The position numbers were made by a program, and so were the translations under genes. Source: FEB-25 sp963822175 (GTDB taxonomy: Bacteria > Chloroflexota > Anaerolineae > Anaerolineales > UBA4823). Taken from it: 64,000 nt of DNA. The DNA is taken from the NCBI GenBank assembly GCA_963822175.1, contig CAWGGJ010000012.1:62001-126000 (forward strand), given 5' to 3'. The notes below the pieces were generated by a model that saw only the letters and a program-made list of their open reading frames with translations, ran no database searches and was not told the DNA's origin. Shown here piece after piece: positions 26,365 to 35,118 of the stretch. Within the stretch, counting starts at the first letter, position 1. Each line of letters starts with the position of its first letter.

Positions 26365-27105
26365 CTAATACCTGACCGGGTTAAGCACGTAGAGCCCCCA
26401 GCCAAAATACTTGCGCCCATAATTCACGTATTCCTCCTGGCTTTCATGCAGGTGATCGATCACCTGCTGGAGCTCTGGATGGTGGGGGTTGGCTTCGATC
26501 CAGCGTACCAGGCCGTGCCAGTTATCCGCCTCGTAACGGTCCCAATCATCATGGCTGGAATGCAGCACATACTCAAAGTCAAAACCCTCTTCCCGGGCAC
26601 CCTGCAGCAGCACGATCTCATCCTGTACCATTGTTTGCTGCGTGCGGAATTTATCAGGCACGTTATCCGTCAGCCAGAAGGCTTCCCCAACTACCAGCTT
26701 GCCATGCGTTTGAACAGCCTCTTTCATGGCATGAAGCGCATCTTTGAAGCTGTCCCAGATGAAGGTAGCCCCGATGCAGGATGCCAATGTAAAGCTTTGA
26801 GGCAAGAATTCGTATTTGGCAGCATCCCCACAGACGATCTTCAGGCGATCCGTGAGGCCGCGTGCAGCAATCTTCTTCTCTGCCCGCTCACAGGCATACG
26901 GGCGTAGGTCAATCCCCACACCGGATATTCCAAACCTTTCAGCCCATAGGATGAGCGGCTCAGCAAACCCGCAGCCGAAGTCGATCACCCGGTCACCAGG
27001 CTTAAGCCCGGCAATCTCACCTGCCTTGATGAGCTTTCCTGGTGTGGTGGGGTTGAGCAGGTCCATGTACTGCTCGGATATATTCTTCAGTTCAAGGAAT
27101 TTCAT
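26365..27105 (-). CDS. Class I SAM-dependent methyltransferase
   Basis: A 246-residue protein read from MKFLELKNISEQYMDLLNP at 27105, with GAGGTG just upstream. Motif I is VIDFGCGFAEPL (about residues 41-52), then GVGIDLRPYACERA with the acidic residue that binds the SAM ribose, and CGDAAKYEF as motif II/III. The long lid region DNWHGLVRWIEANPHHPELQ is not specific. The substrate is unknown. It ends six bases before the Nudix start, so the two are cotranscribed. Confidence 0.85.
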   Translation of the reverse strand: MKFLELKNISEQYMDLLNPTTPGKLIKAGEIAGLKPGDRVIDFGCGFAEPLILWAERFGISGVGIDLRPYACERAEKKIAARGLTDRLKIVCGDAAKYEFLPQSFTLASCIGATFIWDSFKDALHAMKEAVQTHGKLVVGEAFWLTDNVPDKFRTQQTMVQDEIVLLQGAREEGFDFEYVLHSSHDDWDRYEADNWHGLVRWIEANPHHPELQQVIDHLHESQEEYVNYGRKYFGWGLYVLNPVRY

Positions 27106-27150
27106 AACCACCTCGCTTAGCAAACCAATAGGATTAGATCGGCGTAAAGG

Positions 27151-27942
27151 TCATTGAATTAATTGTTTAGCCATGGCCAACAAGCGGTCCTCGTCGTCAT
27201 GAATATTTTCATCCAGGCGGGCTGCTGCTGCAACCGGCACCCAATGAGAGAGCTGGTTTCGGTCGGCAGTGGTCAGCTGGAAATATCGCCTCAGATAGAT
27301 CTTGTAGGACCAGCTGCGTAACAACCTGACCAGCCATTTAAGCGGGGTTCCGGGTGGCAGCGCTCCTCCCCCCATCAGCAGCGTGGATCGGGCTACATCC
27401 ATGATGGCGCTGCCGTGAGAAGCATCGATCCAGTCGATGACTACAGGCCCGCCGGAGGTCAACACGATGTTGCCGGGGTGGAAGTCACCGTGGCACAATT
27501 CGTTGTCATCCGGCAACCCGGCAAGTGCATGCAATGCAGCCTGGCGTACATCTTCGGGCAGCAACTCTGTCCTATTAATCTTGCGCTCCAGCCGCTCGCG
27601 CTGTGCAGGCAACCCAGGCACGCGGCGCATGTGCATCTTGGCCTGGATGTCTGCCAGTTGTCGAGCGAAGACGGGAAATTTCCAGGGGCTCTTCATCAAT
27701 GCCTGGAGCATGGTCATACCCTCCACGCGCTCATACTCCAGTCCAAAACGACCGTCGATCTCGATGATCTCCCCCACCGCCGGTACCGGCAACCCGGTGT
27801 CATGTACGAGCCTGGTGTTGTTTGCTTCATACTCAATTGTGCTTCTGGAAATTCCCTGGTTGAACAGTTTGAGTACCTGCCCGTCCTTCCAGGCATGGAT
27901 TTCAGCAGTGGCTCCGATGGCGATGGATGGACTGAGGGTCAT
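27151..27942 (-). CDS. Aminoglycoside phosphotransferase (APH)-family kinase
   Basis: A 263-residue small-molecule kinase. The catalytic loop ELCHGDFHPGNIVL (about residues 147-160) and the Mg-binding VVIDWIDA (about 167-174) are clear. The N-terminal lobe has GATAEIHAWKDGQVLKLF with the ATP-binding Lys. Members of this fold phosphorylate antibiotics, choline, fructosamine and other metabolites, so the substrate is not predictable. It lies between the methyltransferase and radical SAM genes on the same strand. Confidence 0.85.
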   Translation of the reverse strand: MTLSPSIAIGATAEIHAWKDGQVLKLFNQGISRSTIEYEANNTRLVHDTGLPVPAVGEIIEIDGRFGLEYERVEGMTMLQALMKSPWKFPVFARQLADIQAKMHMRRVPGLPAQRERLERKINRTELLPEDVRQAALHALAGLPDDNELCHGDFHPGNIVLTSGGPVVIDWIDASHGSAIMDVARSTLLMGGGALPPGTPLKWLVRLLRSWSYKIYLRRYFQLTTADRNQLSHWVPVAAAARLDENIHDDEDRLLAMAKQLIQ

Positions 27943-27990
27943 GGTTTACGCACTGGTTAATAAATCGCTATACAGCCTAATTCTGGAATG

Positions 27991-28941
27991 CTAGGGGCTC
28001 GGTTTTACCTGGTAGGTATATCCATCTTCAATTGGCAGCTCAGAGGATAAGTGGGTCCGTAAATACTGCCCACAATTACTTCCGATCCGATTTTCCTCCG
28101 TCTCGCCAATGCTAAGGATGACCTGGTAACCCGCCTCTTGAAGCGCCTGGACGATCTCATACTTTTGCCCGGCACTGAGGGGATTTACATACGAGATAAG
28201 ATCATTCTCCCGGGCACGGTAGGTGGGATTCAGGGGGGTGATCTTGATCAGAAATTTTTCGGGATTAAAGAAACTCAACAGGACAGCCGGATCCACCGGC
28301 ATATCCTGGGCAAGGGCAAAATTCAGGGTGATCTTCCGGTCACCAGGGGTGAAAAAGTGCTCGCCATATTCGGCGATCTGGGTAAAGCTCCATTTTTTCA
28401 CCGGGATGAAGCGATCACGCAGCTCGGTATCGGTGGTATGCAATGAAACCTGGAACTGGAAATGCCCACCAGGGTAATACTCCTGCTTGATCTCCAACAG
28501 CCGATCGAAGAATCGCCTGGTGCCGGCAGGGGCGACCGTGGATATCGAAGGCATCAATCCGGGTGCCTGGTAGCGCTGTGGGAGCTCCTGCAGCACATCC
28601 AGCACCTGGGAATTCAAGGATGGCTCACCCATGCGGGCGAATTGGATCTTGAATTGATCGCAGGGGATGATGCGATCAGGGAAACGCTGGTCGACTAAAA
28701 AATCGATCTGGGCCAGGATTTCATCGCGGGTAGGTTTACCATGGTAATGTCCACCGGCATCGCACATCAGGCAGCCAATGGGGCAGCCGAACATGGTCGA
28801 TACCAGCAACACCCATTTCTTTTCGCGCGGCAGGGGGGGTTGGAGTGACTCTACACACTCCACAAGGTTGCCCGGGCTCGTCTCGACGATATAAACCATG
28901 GCTATATCTTCATCGCCAGCAGAAGCATGGACTTTGATCAT
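27991..28941 (-). CDS. RlmN/Cfr-like radical SAM protein lacking the N-terminal domain
   Basis: A 316-residue radical SAM enzyme. The cluster motif is FGCPIGCLMCDAG (Cys 53, 57, 60), with the C-x3-C-x2-C spacing. MGEPSLN and a C-terminal GSNCGQ (Cys290) match RlmN/Cfr, where the latter Cys carries the transferred methyl. The partner Cys of RlmN/Cfr, seven residues before the first cluster Cys, is Leu46 here. The N-terminal RNA-binding accessory domain is also absent. A different substrate or mechanism is therefore likely. Its start overlaps the flavoprotein stop by four bases, and an isochorismatase gene precedes that, so the three genes form one unit. Confidence 0.75.
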   Translation of the reverse strand: MIKVHASAGDEDIAMVYIVETSPGNLVECVESLQPPLPREKKWVLLVSTMFGCPIGCLMCDAGGHYHGKPTRDEILAQIDFLVDQRFPDRIIPCDQFKIQFARMGEPSLNSQVLDVLQELPQRYQAPGLMPSISTVAPAGTRRFFDRLLEIKQEYYPGGHFQFQVSLHTTDTELRDRFIPVKKWSFTQIAEYGEHFFTPGDRKITLNFALAQDMPVDPAVLLSFFNPEKFLIKITPLNPTYRARENDLISYVNPLSAGQKYEIVQALQEAGYQVILSIGETEENRIGSNCGQYLRTHLSSELPIEDGYTYQVKPSP

Positions 28942-29819
28942 GCTGACCCCTTCAAAAACTGGTAAATTTTCATCGCTGCCATCACTCCCTCGCCAACCGC
29001 GATCGAGGTTTGGCGAAAAATCCCATTCTTTACATCACCAATGAAGTAAAGCACACCTTGCTTTTCCAGTTCACTGGCTTTTTGGAGAAACGTCGCTGGG
29101 AGACAGTCCAGCTGTGCTTCCCGGCCAATGGCGGCCAATAGATAATCGGCTTGGAATTGTAATTCACCTGCAGGACCCTGGCAATCCACCAAAATATCGC
29201 CCGCGGGAGCTTGAGTAAGCTTATGGACAGTAACATCCTTCCAATATTTTATCGCAGAGACCTGCTGTGCTCGCTCCCATAATAAAGGCAGGCACTTGGG
29301 GGCTTTACCCCGGTTGAGCAGGATGACCTGGTTCTTCCTGGCCAGGTTCAGAGCATAATCAAAGGCTGCATCCCCGCTCCCCATGATCACCACGCGTTTA
29401 CCGTCTGTTTTCAACAGGTTATGCACTTCGTAAAAGACCCTAACGGTGATCTCCGGTGGAATTGGTAGCCCCGTTATTGGTAAGGGTTTGGTCCCGGTGG
29501 CGATAACCGCCACTCGTGAGGCATAGCTGTTTCGATGGGTGTGGGCATAGAATAATCCCTGCACGTATTCCAGCTCGATCACCTCTTCATGGGTCACTGC
29601 AATGGCTAAATTATGTGCCTGGTGGATGAACAGCTTCACCAACCTGGGTCCTGATATGCCGCGGGGGAAGCCGGGATAATTCTCCACCAGGTTGGCATTC
29701 CATAACAGCCCACCGACTTCCGCCCGCTCGAGGATCAGCGGGTTAACACCATAGCGTTTGAGCTGAATGGCTGCAGCCAACCCGGCTGGTCCGGCTCCAA
29801 TGATGATGACCTCATCCAT
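28938..29819 (-). CDS. Thioredoxin-reductase-like FAD/NAD(P) oxidoreductase without the CxxC
   Basis: A 293-residue flavoprotein starting MDEVIIIGAGPAGLAAAIQL at 29819. It has an N-terminal FAD-binding GxGxxG, a central NAD(P) site (VVIMGSGDAAFDYAL) and a C-terminal FAD segment (LYFIGDVKNG). The order is that of thioredoxin reductase or ferredoxin-NADP reductase. The redox-active CxxC expected before the NAD(P) site is missing (VRVFYEVHNLL). It may pass electrons to another protein, possibly to the radical SAM enzyme encoded next; this is inference from the four-base overlap. It overlaps the isochorismatase gene by eight bases. Confidence 0.85.
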   Translation of the reverse strand: MDEVIIIGAGPAGLAAAIQLKRYGVNPLILERAEVGGLLWNANLVENYPGFPRGISGPRLVKLFIHQAHNLAIAVTHEEVIELEYVQGLFYAHTHRNSYASRVAVIATGTKPLPITGLPIPPEITVRVFYEVHNLLKTDGKRVVIMGSGDAAFDYALNLARKNQVILLNRGKAPKCLPLLWERAQQVSAIKYWKDVTVHKLTQAPAGDILVDCQGPAGELQFQADYLLAAIGREAQLDCLPATFLQKASELEKQGVLYFIGDVKNGIFRQTSIAVGEGVMAAMKIYQFLKGSA

Positions 29820-30480
29820 CTTTATGTTCACCTTGAAGTGTGGCAAGGATATCTTTGACAAATACCAGCGAGGCAAAACCGTGGGAAAGATTAATCAGGC
29901 TGGCGCGGTGATACGCCAGGTTATAAGTTGCCGTGCCATCCACCAGGAAGAAAACTTCAAAACCACGCATAAAGGCCGAACGGGCGGTAGTCTCACAGCA
30001 CAGGTGGGTCATCACTCCGCAGATCACCACCTGGGTCACCCCACTTGTGTGCAATATTTCCTCGAGGGGTGTTTGGTGGAAGGCATCATACTGGCTCTTT
30101 TTTATGATCGTCCCCAGGGAAGGATCTATCTCGGGGATGAGGCGATGATGTGGGTGATCCTGTGTGATCAGGTCCTTCCACCAGGCAGACATCATCCCAG
30201 CATTTTCAGCCGTGTTGATGTGCTGGCTGAAGAAAATTGGCTGGTGCTGGTAAGTGTATTCCTCGATAAGCTGCCGGATGCCTCCCAGGATTGCCACTGC
30301 ACTGGGCACGTAGGCATGCGAGGCTGGGTCCAGGAAGTATGACTGCATATCCAGCACCAGCAGGGCAGATCTATCAGGGTGAAAATCCAAAACCTTGTTG
30401 TGTGTTTGCTCCACCACCTGATCGAAGAGCTCAAGGGCTTGAATTTTGAGGTTTTCATCGGTGAAGTAGGTTTCCTTCAT
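29812..30480 (-). CDS. Isochorismatase-family cysteine hydrolase
   Basis: A 222-residue protein. The catalytic triad of the family is visible: Asp in ALLVLDMQSYF, Lys in IIKKSQYDAF and Cys in GVMTHLCCETTAR. The start MKETYFTDE at 30480 is preferred to an earlier in-frame codon that overlaps the upstream gene. Known members hydrolyse isochorismate, nicotinamide, carbamates or peroxyureidoacrylate. The substrate is unknown. It is the first gene of a tight trio with a flavoprotein and an RlmN/Cfr-like radical SAM protein. Confidence 0.87.
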   Translation of the reverse strand: MKETYFTDENLKIQALELFDQVVEQTHNKVLDFHPDRSALLVLDMQSYFLDPASHAYVPSAVAILGGIRQLIEEYTYQHQPIFFSQHINTAENAGMMSAWWKDLITQDHPHHRLIPEIDPSLGTIIKKSQYDAFHQTPLEEILHTSGVTQVVICGVMTHLCCETTARSAFMRGFEVFFLVDGTATYNLAYHRASLINLSHGFASLVFVKDILATLQGEHKDG

Positions 30481-30481
30481 G

Positions 30482-31540
30482 TCAAATGATGTCCTCACGC
30501 TTCACCCCATCGAATTCAAGGATGAAGTCTGCACCATAGGCCATTGATGGGGTCTGAAAACCAGGTTTATAGTCACCCTGCAGCACATGCCTGACTGCAC
30601 CCAGGGCTGTTGCCGCGGTGAGGGTGTAGCCTTCCGGGGTTTCCAGGCGGCTGATCGCGGTGTGCGCCTGCCCGTCAGTGACCCTACCCCATAGCCTGCT
30701 TCGACCACGCTGGCGCGCTTCATCCGATGGTCCGGGGGGTGATTTCATGATCCGCTGCTTCAACCAGCGTTGCACAATGGGTTTACCTGCCAGACCGATG
30801 AACGGCCTGAGCAGGCGGGCGACTTTTATGTATGAGCGCTTAAGACCCATATATTCTTCTATATTGGGGATCCCTGTGCTGTAGTAGGCGGTGCACACGT
30901 CTGCCCAGGGGAAGCTCACCACGGTCCGGGGTCCATTGCCGAAGTCAACCTGGAGATCCTTCCAAAATAACGGGACTTCGACCAATTTCCCCTCCTTACG
31001 CACCAAACCTGGTTTTGAAATGCCCTCGATGCCTGTCAACGCGGTGCCACGCGAAAGCCCGCCGCCTAAAGAGCTGATCGCCAGGGTCAGGTGGGTGGCC
31101 TGCGGTAGACATCGCTTGAGGTGACTTGCCAGGCAATCCGACGGTGCCACATCGAAGCCAATTCCGGGGAGCAGCATCACACCTGCCCGCCTGGCAGCCT
31201 TATCCTGGGCAACCAGCGATTCAAATACGATGATCTCACCAGTGATGTCAAGGTAATGTATGCCAGTACGCAGGCAGACTTCCACCATCGGTTTGTAGGT
31301 GTTACGGAACGGACCTGCGCAGTTCAAGACAAGAGGTACCTTCCTAAGTGCAATTTCCAGAGAGACTGGTTCATCCAACGAAAGCGGAAGGTGTTCGAAC
31401 CCGAACCTATCAGCCTGAGCTTTCAGCCGGGTGGCATCCCGCCCAGATAAGATGGGTTTCATACCCAGCCTGAATGCCAGGTCCGCAATCAGTGAGCCTG
31501 TATAGCCGTAGGAGCCGTAAAGCAGAAAAGGTGTGTCCAT
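30482..31540 (-). CDS. Saccharopine dehydrogenase-like NAD(P)-binding protein
   Basis: A 352-residue protein with an N-terminal Rossmann motif LLYGSYGYTGSLIADL and the ILSGRD, VLNCAGPF and HYLDITGE segments typical of the saccharopine dehydrogenase / trans-acting enoyl reductase family. A middle region PGIGFDVAPSDCLA is also conserved. Its catalytic role is usually unknown in such proteins; reduction of an acyl or carbonyl group is possible. It ends one base before the isochorismatase start, so cotranscription is likely. Confidence 0.85.
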   Translation of the reverse strand: MDTPFLLYGSYGYTGSLIADLAFRLGMKPILSGRDATRLKAQADRFGFEHLPLSLDEPVSLEIALRKVPLVLNCAGPFRNTYKPMVEVCLRTGIHYLDITGEIIVFESLVAQDKAARRAGVMLLPGIGFDVAPSDCLASHLKRCLPQATHLTLAISSLGGGLSRGTALTGIEGISKPGLVRKEGKLVEVPLFWKDLQVDFGNGPRTVVSFPWADVCTAYYSTGIPNIEEYMGLKRSYIKVARLLRPFIGLAGKPIVQRWLKQRIMKSPPGPSDEARQRGRSRLWGRVTDGQAHTAISRLETPEGYTLTAATALGAVRHVLQGDYKPGFQTPSMAYGADFILEFDGVKREDII

Positions 31541-31605
31541 CTTTTATATCCATTGTGAATCAGGTAAAATCTGCTTAATCATATCCTCTTTATGGGAGGT
31601 TTACC

Positions 31606-32478
31606 ATGAAAATCGGTGTAGTCTTTCCTCAAACTGAATTCAACCCGGACCCAATTGCGGTGCGTGATTATGCCCAGGCTGTTGAAGGGCTGGGCTTCAC
31701 CCACATGCATGCTTATGACCACGTCTTGGGAGCCAACCCGGAGCGCCCAGGGGGTTGGACAGGAGCGTATACTTTCAGACATCCATTCTTTGAACCCTTT
31801 ATCCTGTTCAGTTACCTGGCAGGGATGACCCGCAAGATCGAATTTGTCACCGGCATCCTGATCCTGCCCCAGCGCCAGACCGCCCTGGTTGCCAAACAAG
31901 CTGCCACCCTAGACGTCTTGAGCAATGGTCGCACACGGCTGGGTGTGGGCAACGGCTGGAATGAAGTCGAATACATCGCCCTGGGAGAGAACTTCCACAA
32001 CCGCGGCAGGCGTATTGAAGAACAGGTGACCCTTTTGCGCCTGCTATGGACCCAACCCCTGGTGAGGTTCGAGGGTCGCTGGCATAACATCTCCGACGCA
32101 GGTATCAACCCACTGCCCGTACAGCGACCCATTCCGATCTGGTTCGGTGGGACGGATGACAAAGTTTTACAGCGCATGGCGAAGCTGGGAGATGGCTGGT
32201 TACCGGGTACACGCCCCATCGAGCAAGCCCGCCCCATGCTGGATAAACTCAGCCATTATTTGGAAGCTGCTGGACGAGATCGATCCACATTCGGCATTGA
32301 ACCACGCCTGAATTTAAGCCAGGTCGGAGCGGATGGGTGGAAAGACTTCATACAAACCTGGAAGGAATTGGGTGCCACCCACCTCACCGTAAACACCATG
32401 GGCTGTGGATACGAGACGGTATCTGCCCATATTGAGGCAATCATGCGGTTTTCGAAGGTAACCGGATTGAGTCAATAA
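31606..32478 (+). CDS. LLM-class (probably F420-dependent) oxidoreductase
   Basis: A 290-residue luciferase-like monooxygenase-fold protein. It starts MKIGVVFPQTEFNPDP after GGGAGG. Typical segments are AYDHVLGANP, the TGILILPQRQTALVAKQAATLD stretch (about residues 82-103), and RTRLGVGNGWNEVEY. These fit F420- or FMN-dependent LLM enzymes of the probable F420-dependent subgroup. The substrate is unknown. It is a single plus-strand gene divergent from the saccharopine dehydrogenase-like gene. Confidence 0.88.
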   Translation: MKIGVVFPQTEFNPDPIAVRDYAQAVEGLGFTHMHAYDHVLGANPERPGGWTGAYTFRHPFFEPFILFSYLAGMTRKIEFVTGILILPQRQTALVAKQAATLDVLSNGRTRLGVGNGWNEVEYIALGENFHNRGRRIEEQVTLLRLLWTQPLVRFEGRWHNISDAGINPLPVQRPIPIWFGGTDDKVLQRMAKLGDGWLPGTRPIEQARPMLDKLSHYLEAAGRDRSTFGIEPRLNLSQVGADGWKDFIQTWKELGATHLTVNTMGCGYETVSAHIEAIMRFSKVTGLSQ

Positions 32479-32801
32479 ATTTTCAACATCATTATTCGTC
32501 TATAAAATTTTCAATATTTATTCTTTGCTTTTATTTTGGGAAACACAGCTGAAGAAATATCTTCATGATTTTATAGTTTTGCTATGGTTTCTCCTTATAC
32601 CAGGAATGAACTATGATTTCGTTGCGCTCACCTATATTGGGTATATAATTTATTTACATGCATAAAATTTCCACTGGAAATAATGGCATTATCGGGGTGG
32701 GATCATCATGAGCAAATAAATCCGTAGGCTTAACCCTAAAATTTATAAGCAATCCGACAATTACATAATAGCTTTCTCAGGCGCAATGATAGGAGGATGC
32801 A
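32479..32801 (+). other. AT-rich intergenic region before the lipoprotein gene
   Basis: About 323 bases with no supported gene. It is strongly AT-rich. The right edge carries AGGAGG just before the ATG at 32802. No convincing terminator for the LLM gene was seen. Confidence 0.5.
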
Positions 32802-33883
32802 ATGACACGAAGAGTGAGCTGGGGAAAATATGCACATATTTCCTTCTATTTCCTATTGATGGTAGTACTCCTAATGAACTCAGGATGTGGGGTGATATCT
32901 GGTTTCCTTGCAACATCGACTCCTACACCAACACTCACCTACACACCAACGTTAACCCCAACGCAGACGTCGACCCCCACGCCTTCTCCAACCCCCTCAC
33001 CAACCCCAACCAACACCCCCACTCCAACAGCCACATTCACTCCTACTCCAACTCCAACCCCGCAGGGTTACTATAACAATGATAATTGGCAATTTTCATT
33101 AACGCTGCCTCCTAACTGGACTGTCGCTGAAAATTCCGCTTACACACAATTTTGGGATCCTTCTTACGACTTGTTCTTACAGATTCAATCCATAGAATTT
33201 ATCGTTGGATCTGGGATGGATATATATGAATTAATACGATGGTCAACACATTCCGAGATCCTGGTTTGAATCTTTTCGCAAGCTCTACCCTGGGTAAGAT
33301 AGATAATGTCACCCTCGGCGATGGTACGACAGCCATCCGTCAAGTAATCACTGGTAAGTCACCTACTGGTGAAGACATAACCATGCAGATTACCTTTGCG
33401 AGAACATCTCCCAGGTTTATGCTTTCATCTTTTTTGGCACCGATGTTACCATGCGTGCAAAAGAGAGCTTAATAAATGGGATTTACAAAACGGTTACCTT
33501 GGGTGAAAACACGCTTGTCACGCAACCACCGACCAATACTGATTCTAATTGCTGGCGATTGGACTGGTTCCACAAAGGGCATCAATGACCCCAGCTTTTC
33601 AACTCAGATTGATTTATCGATTACAGAAGGATGTACAGTTGGGAAAGTATGTGGAACAGTTTCGACCCCCCAGTTACCATGTTCTGGCGATCTTGCTCTT
33701 GAATCAATCACAGGCAATACCTTCTCTTTTATAGAACAAAATATGCAAGGTTCGTCTTCTTGCGTTTCGGGCGGTTATGAATACATCCGCATGCTTACCA
33801 ACGGCACCCTCTCCTGGGCATATTTATATACATCTTCATCAAGAGATCAAACCGCTTCAAATGCGGTGCTCGAGCAGAAATAA
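32802..33883 (+). pseudogene. Lipoprotein with a Thr-Pro linker, broken by three frameshifts
   Basis: Read across frames, about 360 residues. AGGAGG precedes the ATG. A signal peptide ends in a lipobox (LLMNSGCG), followed by a low-complexity Thr/Pro/Ser linker of about 45 residues (32915-33065) and a globular domain starting GYYNNDNWQFSLTLPPNW. Frame changes near 33245, 33395 and 33548 restore TFRDPGLNLFASSTLG, then QVYAFIFFGTDVTMRAKESL, then LIAGDWTGSTKGINDPSFST. Three Cys residues near the end could form disulfides. I do not recognise the globular domains. It is secreted and lipid-anchored if functional. Confidence 0.65.
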
Positions 33884-33939
33884 TTCAATTTATTCTGTCA
33901 CTGTAATGAGGATCGTCTCATTCAAAAAACACAATCGAT

Positions 33940-33985
33940 ATTAAAAATAAAAAGCACCTGCAGAAAATCAGTATCTGCAGGTGCT
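33940..33985 (-). terminator. Hairpin terminator for the minus-strand YciI gene
   Basis: A perfect 12-bp stem: AGCACCTGCAGA (33953-33964) pairs with TCTGCAGGTGCT (33974-33985) around a nine-base loop. On the minus strand it is followed by TTTTATTTTTAA. It lies about 45 bases past the YciI stop and also separates it from the plus-strand lipoprotein gene. Confidence 0.8.
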
Positions 33986-34031
33986 ATCATTAAGGTGAAT
34001 TTTATTTGCTTTGAGATTCACGATTTAACAG

Positions 34032-34319
34032 CTAGCGCATTAAAGACACCTTCATCGGATGCAGCTCAGCCATCATCACATTGCTGATTACCGAAGGGTC
34101 ATTGAGCATAAATGCCCGCGCCGATTCGTCATTTTCTGCCTGGAAGACAACCACCCCAAAGGTCTCATCCAGGCACGGACCCGCCAGCAGGACCACTCCT
34201 TCAGCAGTCCCCTTTTTCAGGTATTCCCAATGTGCCGCCATGGCTGCATCCTCCTGGGGTGTTGGACTTTCGAAGAATTCGTGCCGAAAAGGATGAATTA
34301 AATAAATATATTCAGGCAT
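34032..34319 (-). CDS. YciI-family protein
   Basis: A 95-residue protein starting MPEYIYLIHPFRHEFFESP at 34319. A longer in-frame start lies inside the upstream CoA-transferase gene and is unlikely. The segment LLAGPCLDETFGVVVFQAEN with a following DPSV is typical of YciI-like proteins, which have a ferredoxin-like fold with a conserved His/Asp pair. Enzymatic roles are mostly unproven. It lies seven bases after the CoA-transferase B stop, so it is probably the last gene of that operon. Confidence 0.8.
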   Translation of the reverse strand: MPEYIYLIHPFRHEFFESPTPQEDAAMAAHWEYLKKGTAEGVVLLAGPCLDETFGVVVFQAENDESARAFMLNDPSVISNVMMAELHPMKVSLMR

Positions 34320-34326
34320 ATTCTTC

Positions 34327-35105
34327 CTAGATATAGAACCTTTCGGGGTCGATCTCTTCGCGTAGGATACGCAGCTCCTCCAAGCTGGGCGGGGCATTGG
34401 CGGGCACATGGCCAGGGATGATAAGCTCAAAGCCAGTGTTGTCGATCACCTCCTGCACCGTAACCCCAGGATGGGTGGCTGCCAGGCGCATGCGGAAAGT
34501 GCCTCCGGGTCCGGCATCGTAATCCATTAGAGCCAGGGTCGAGACAACATAAATCGGTCGGGTACCAACCGGTAAACCTGCAGCTTCCCTTGCCCCAGGT
34601 CCGGTCAGATATCCCGGCGTGGTTAGAAAATCCAGCTTGGGAACAAAGCGGCGCTTGTCATGCTGCATGATCGCCACGGTCATCCAGCACTGGCTGCCAA
34701 CATCGTTGCCACCCCCGCTGCCCGGCAGGCGTGCCTTTGGGATGGTCATGCTCACCGATTGTGACAGTGTTCAGGTTGCCATAGGGGTCGATCTGTGCCC
34801 CACCCAGGAAGCCATAATCGATAAAGCCGCGCTGGGCGGTTTCCATCAGCTCACAGATGCCTGCTGCTACCAGGCCTCTGTGGAAAGTGCGTGCCTCACC
34901 CACTGCACGCGGGAGCTCATCCATGATCGCTCCCAAACCTCCAAACTCAAACACGGGCACCAGGTTGGGGGCGATGGTTTTGGTCGCCAGCATGGCTGCC
35001 AGCATGGGGATGCCTGTGCCAATGAAAGCTGTCGTGCCATCCTGGAAAAGGCGTGCTGCCACGCAGATCATCAATTCAGTCTTGGAATACGGATTGGTCT
35101 GTCAT
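34327..35105 (-). pseudogene. Second CoA-transferase subunit B, with two frameshifts
   Basis: About 258 residues of a GCT-type beta subunit. GGGAGG precedes an ATG at 35105, but that frame stops after nine codons. Deleting one base near 35095 joins it to NPYSKTELMICVAARLFQDG. A second shift near 34738 joins TIGEHDHPKARLPGSGGGND. The family segments GTGIPMLAAMLA, VFEFGGLG (with a Glu in the catalytic position) and GFLGGAQIDPYGN are present. It follows subunit A closely. This is the second such pair in the window and is clearly diverged from the pair at 16085-17765. Confidence 0.8.
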
Positions 35106-35118
35106 TTTTCGCCTCCCA

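Noticed and set aside
32915..33065. Repetitive ACN/CCN stretch as a CRISPR-like array
   Set aside because: It is a coding Thr/Pro linker with no constant repeat-spacer pattern.
33470..33478. In-frame stop in the lipoprotein gene as a second read-through case
   Set aside because: The two open frames happen to share a phase, but the sequence just before and after is wrong; another frame (QVYAFIFFGTDV, then KESLINGIYKTV) fits better, so this is frameshifting and the codon is TAA.
34320..34430. N-terminal extension of the YciI protein
   Set aside because: It overlaps the upstream CoA-transferase end in another frame and has a non-family sequence.
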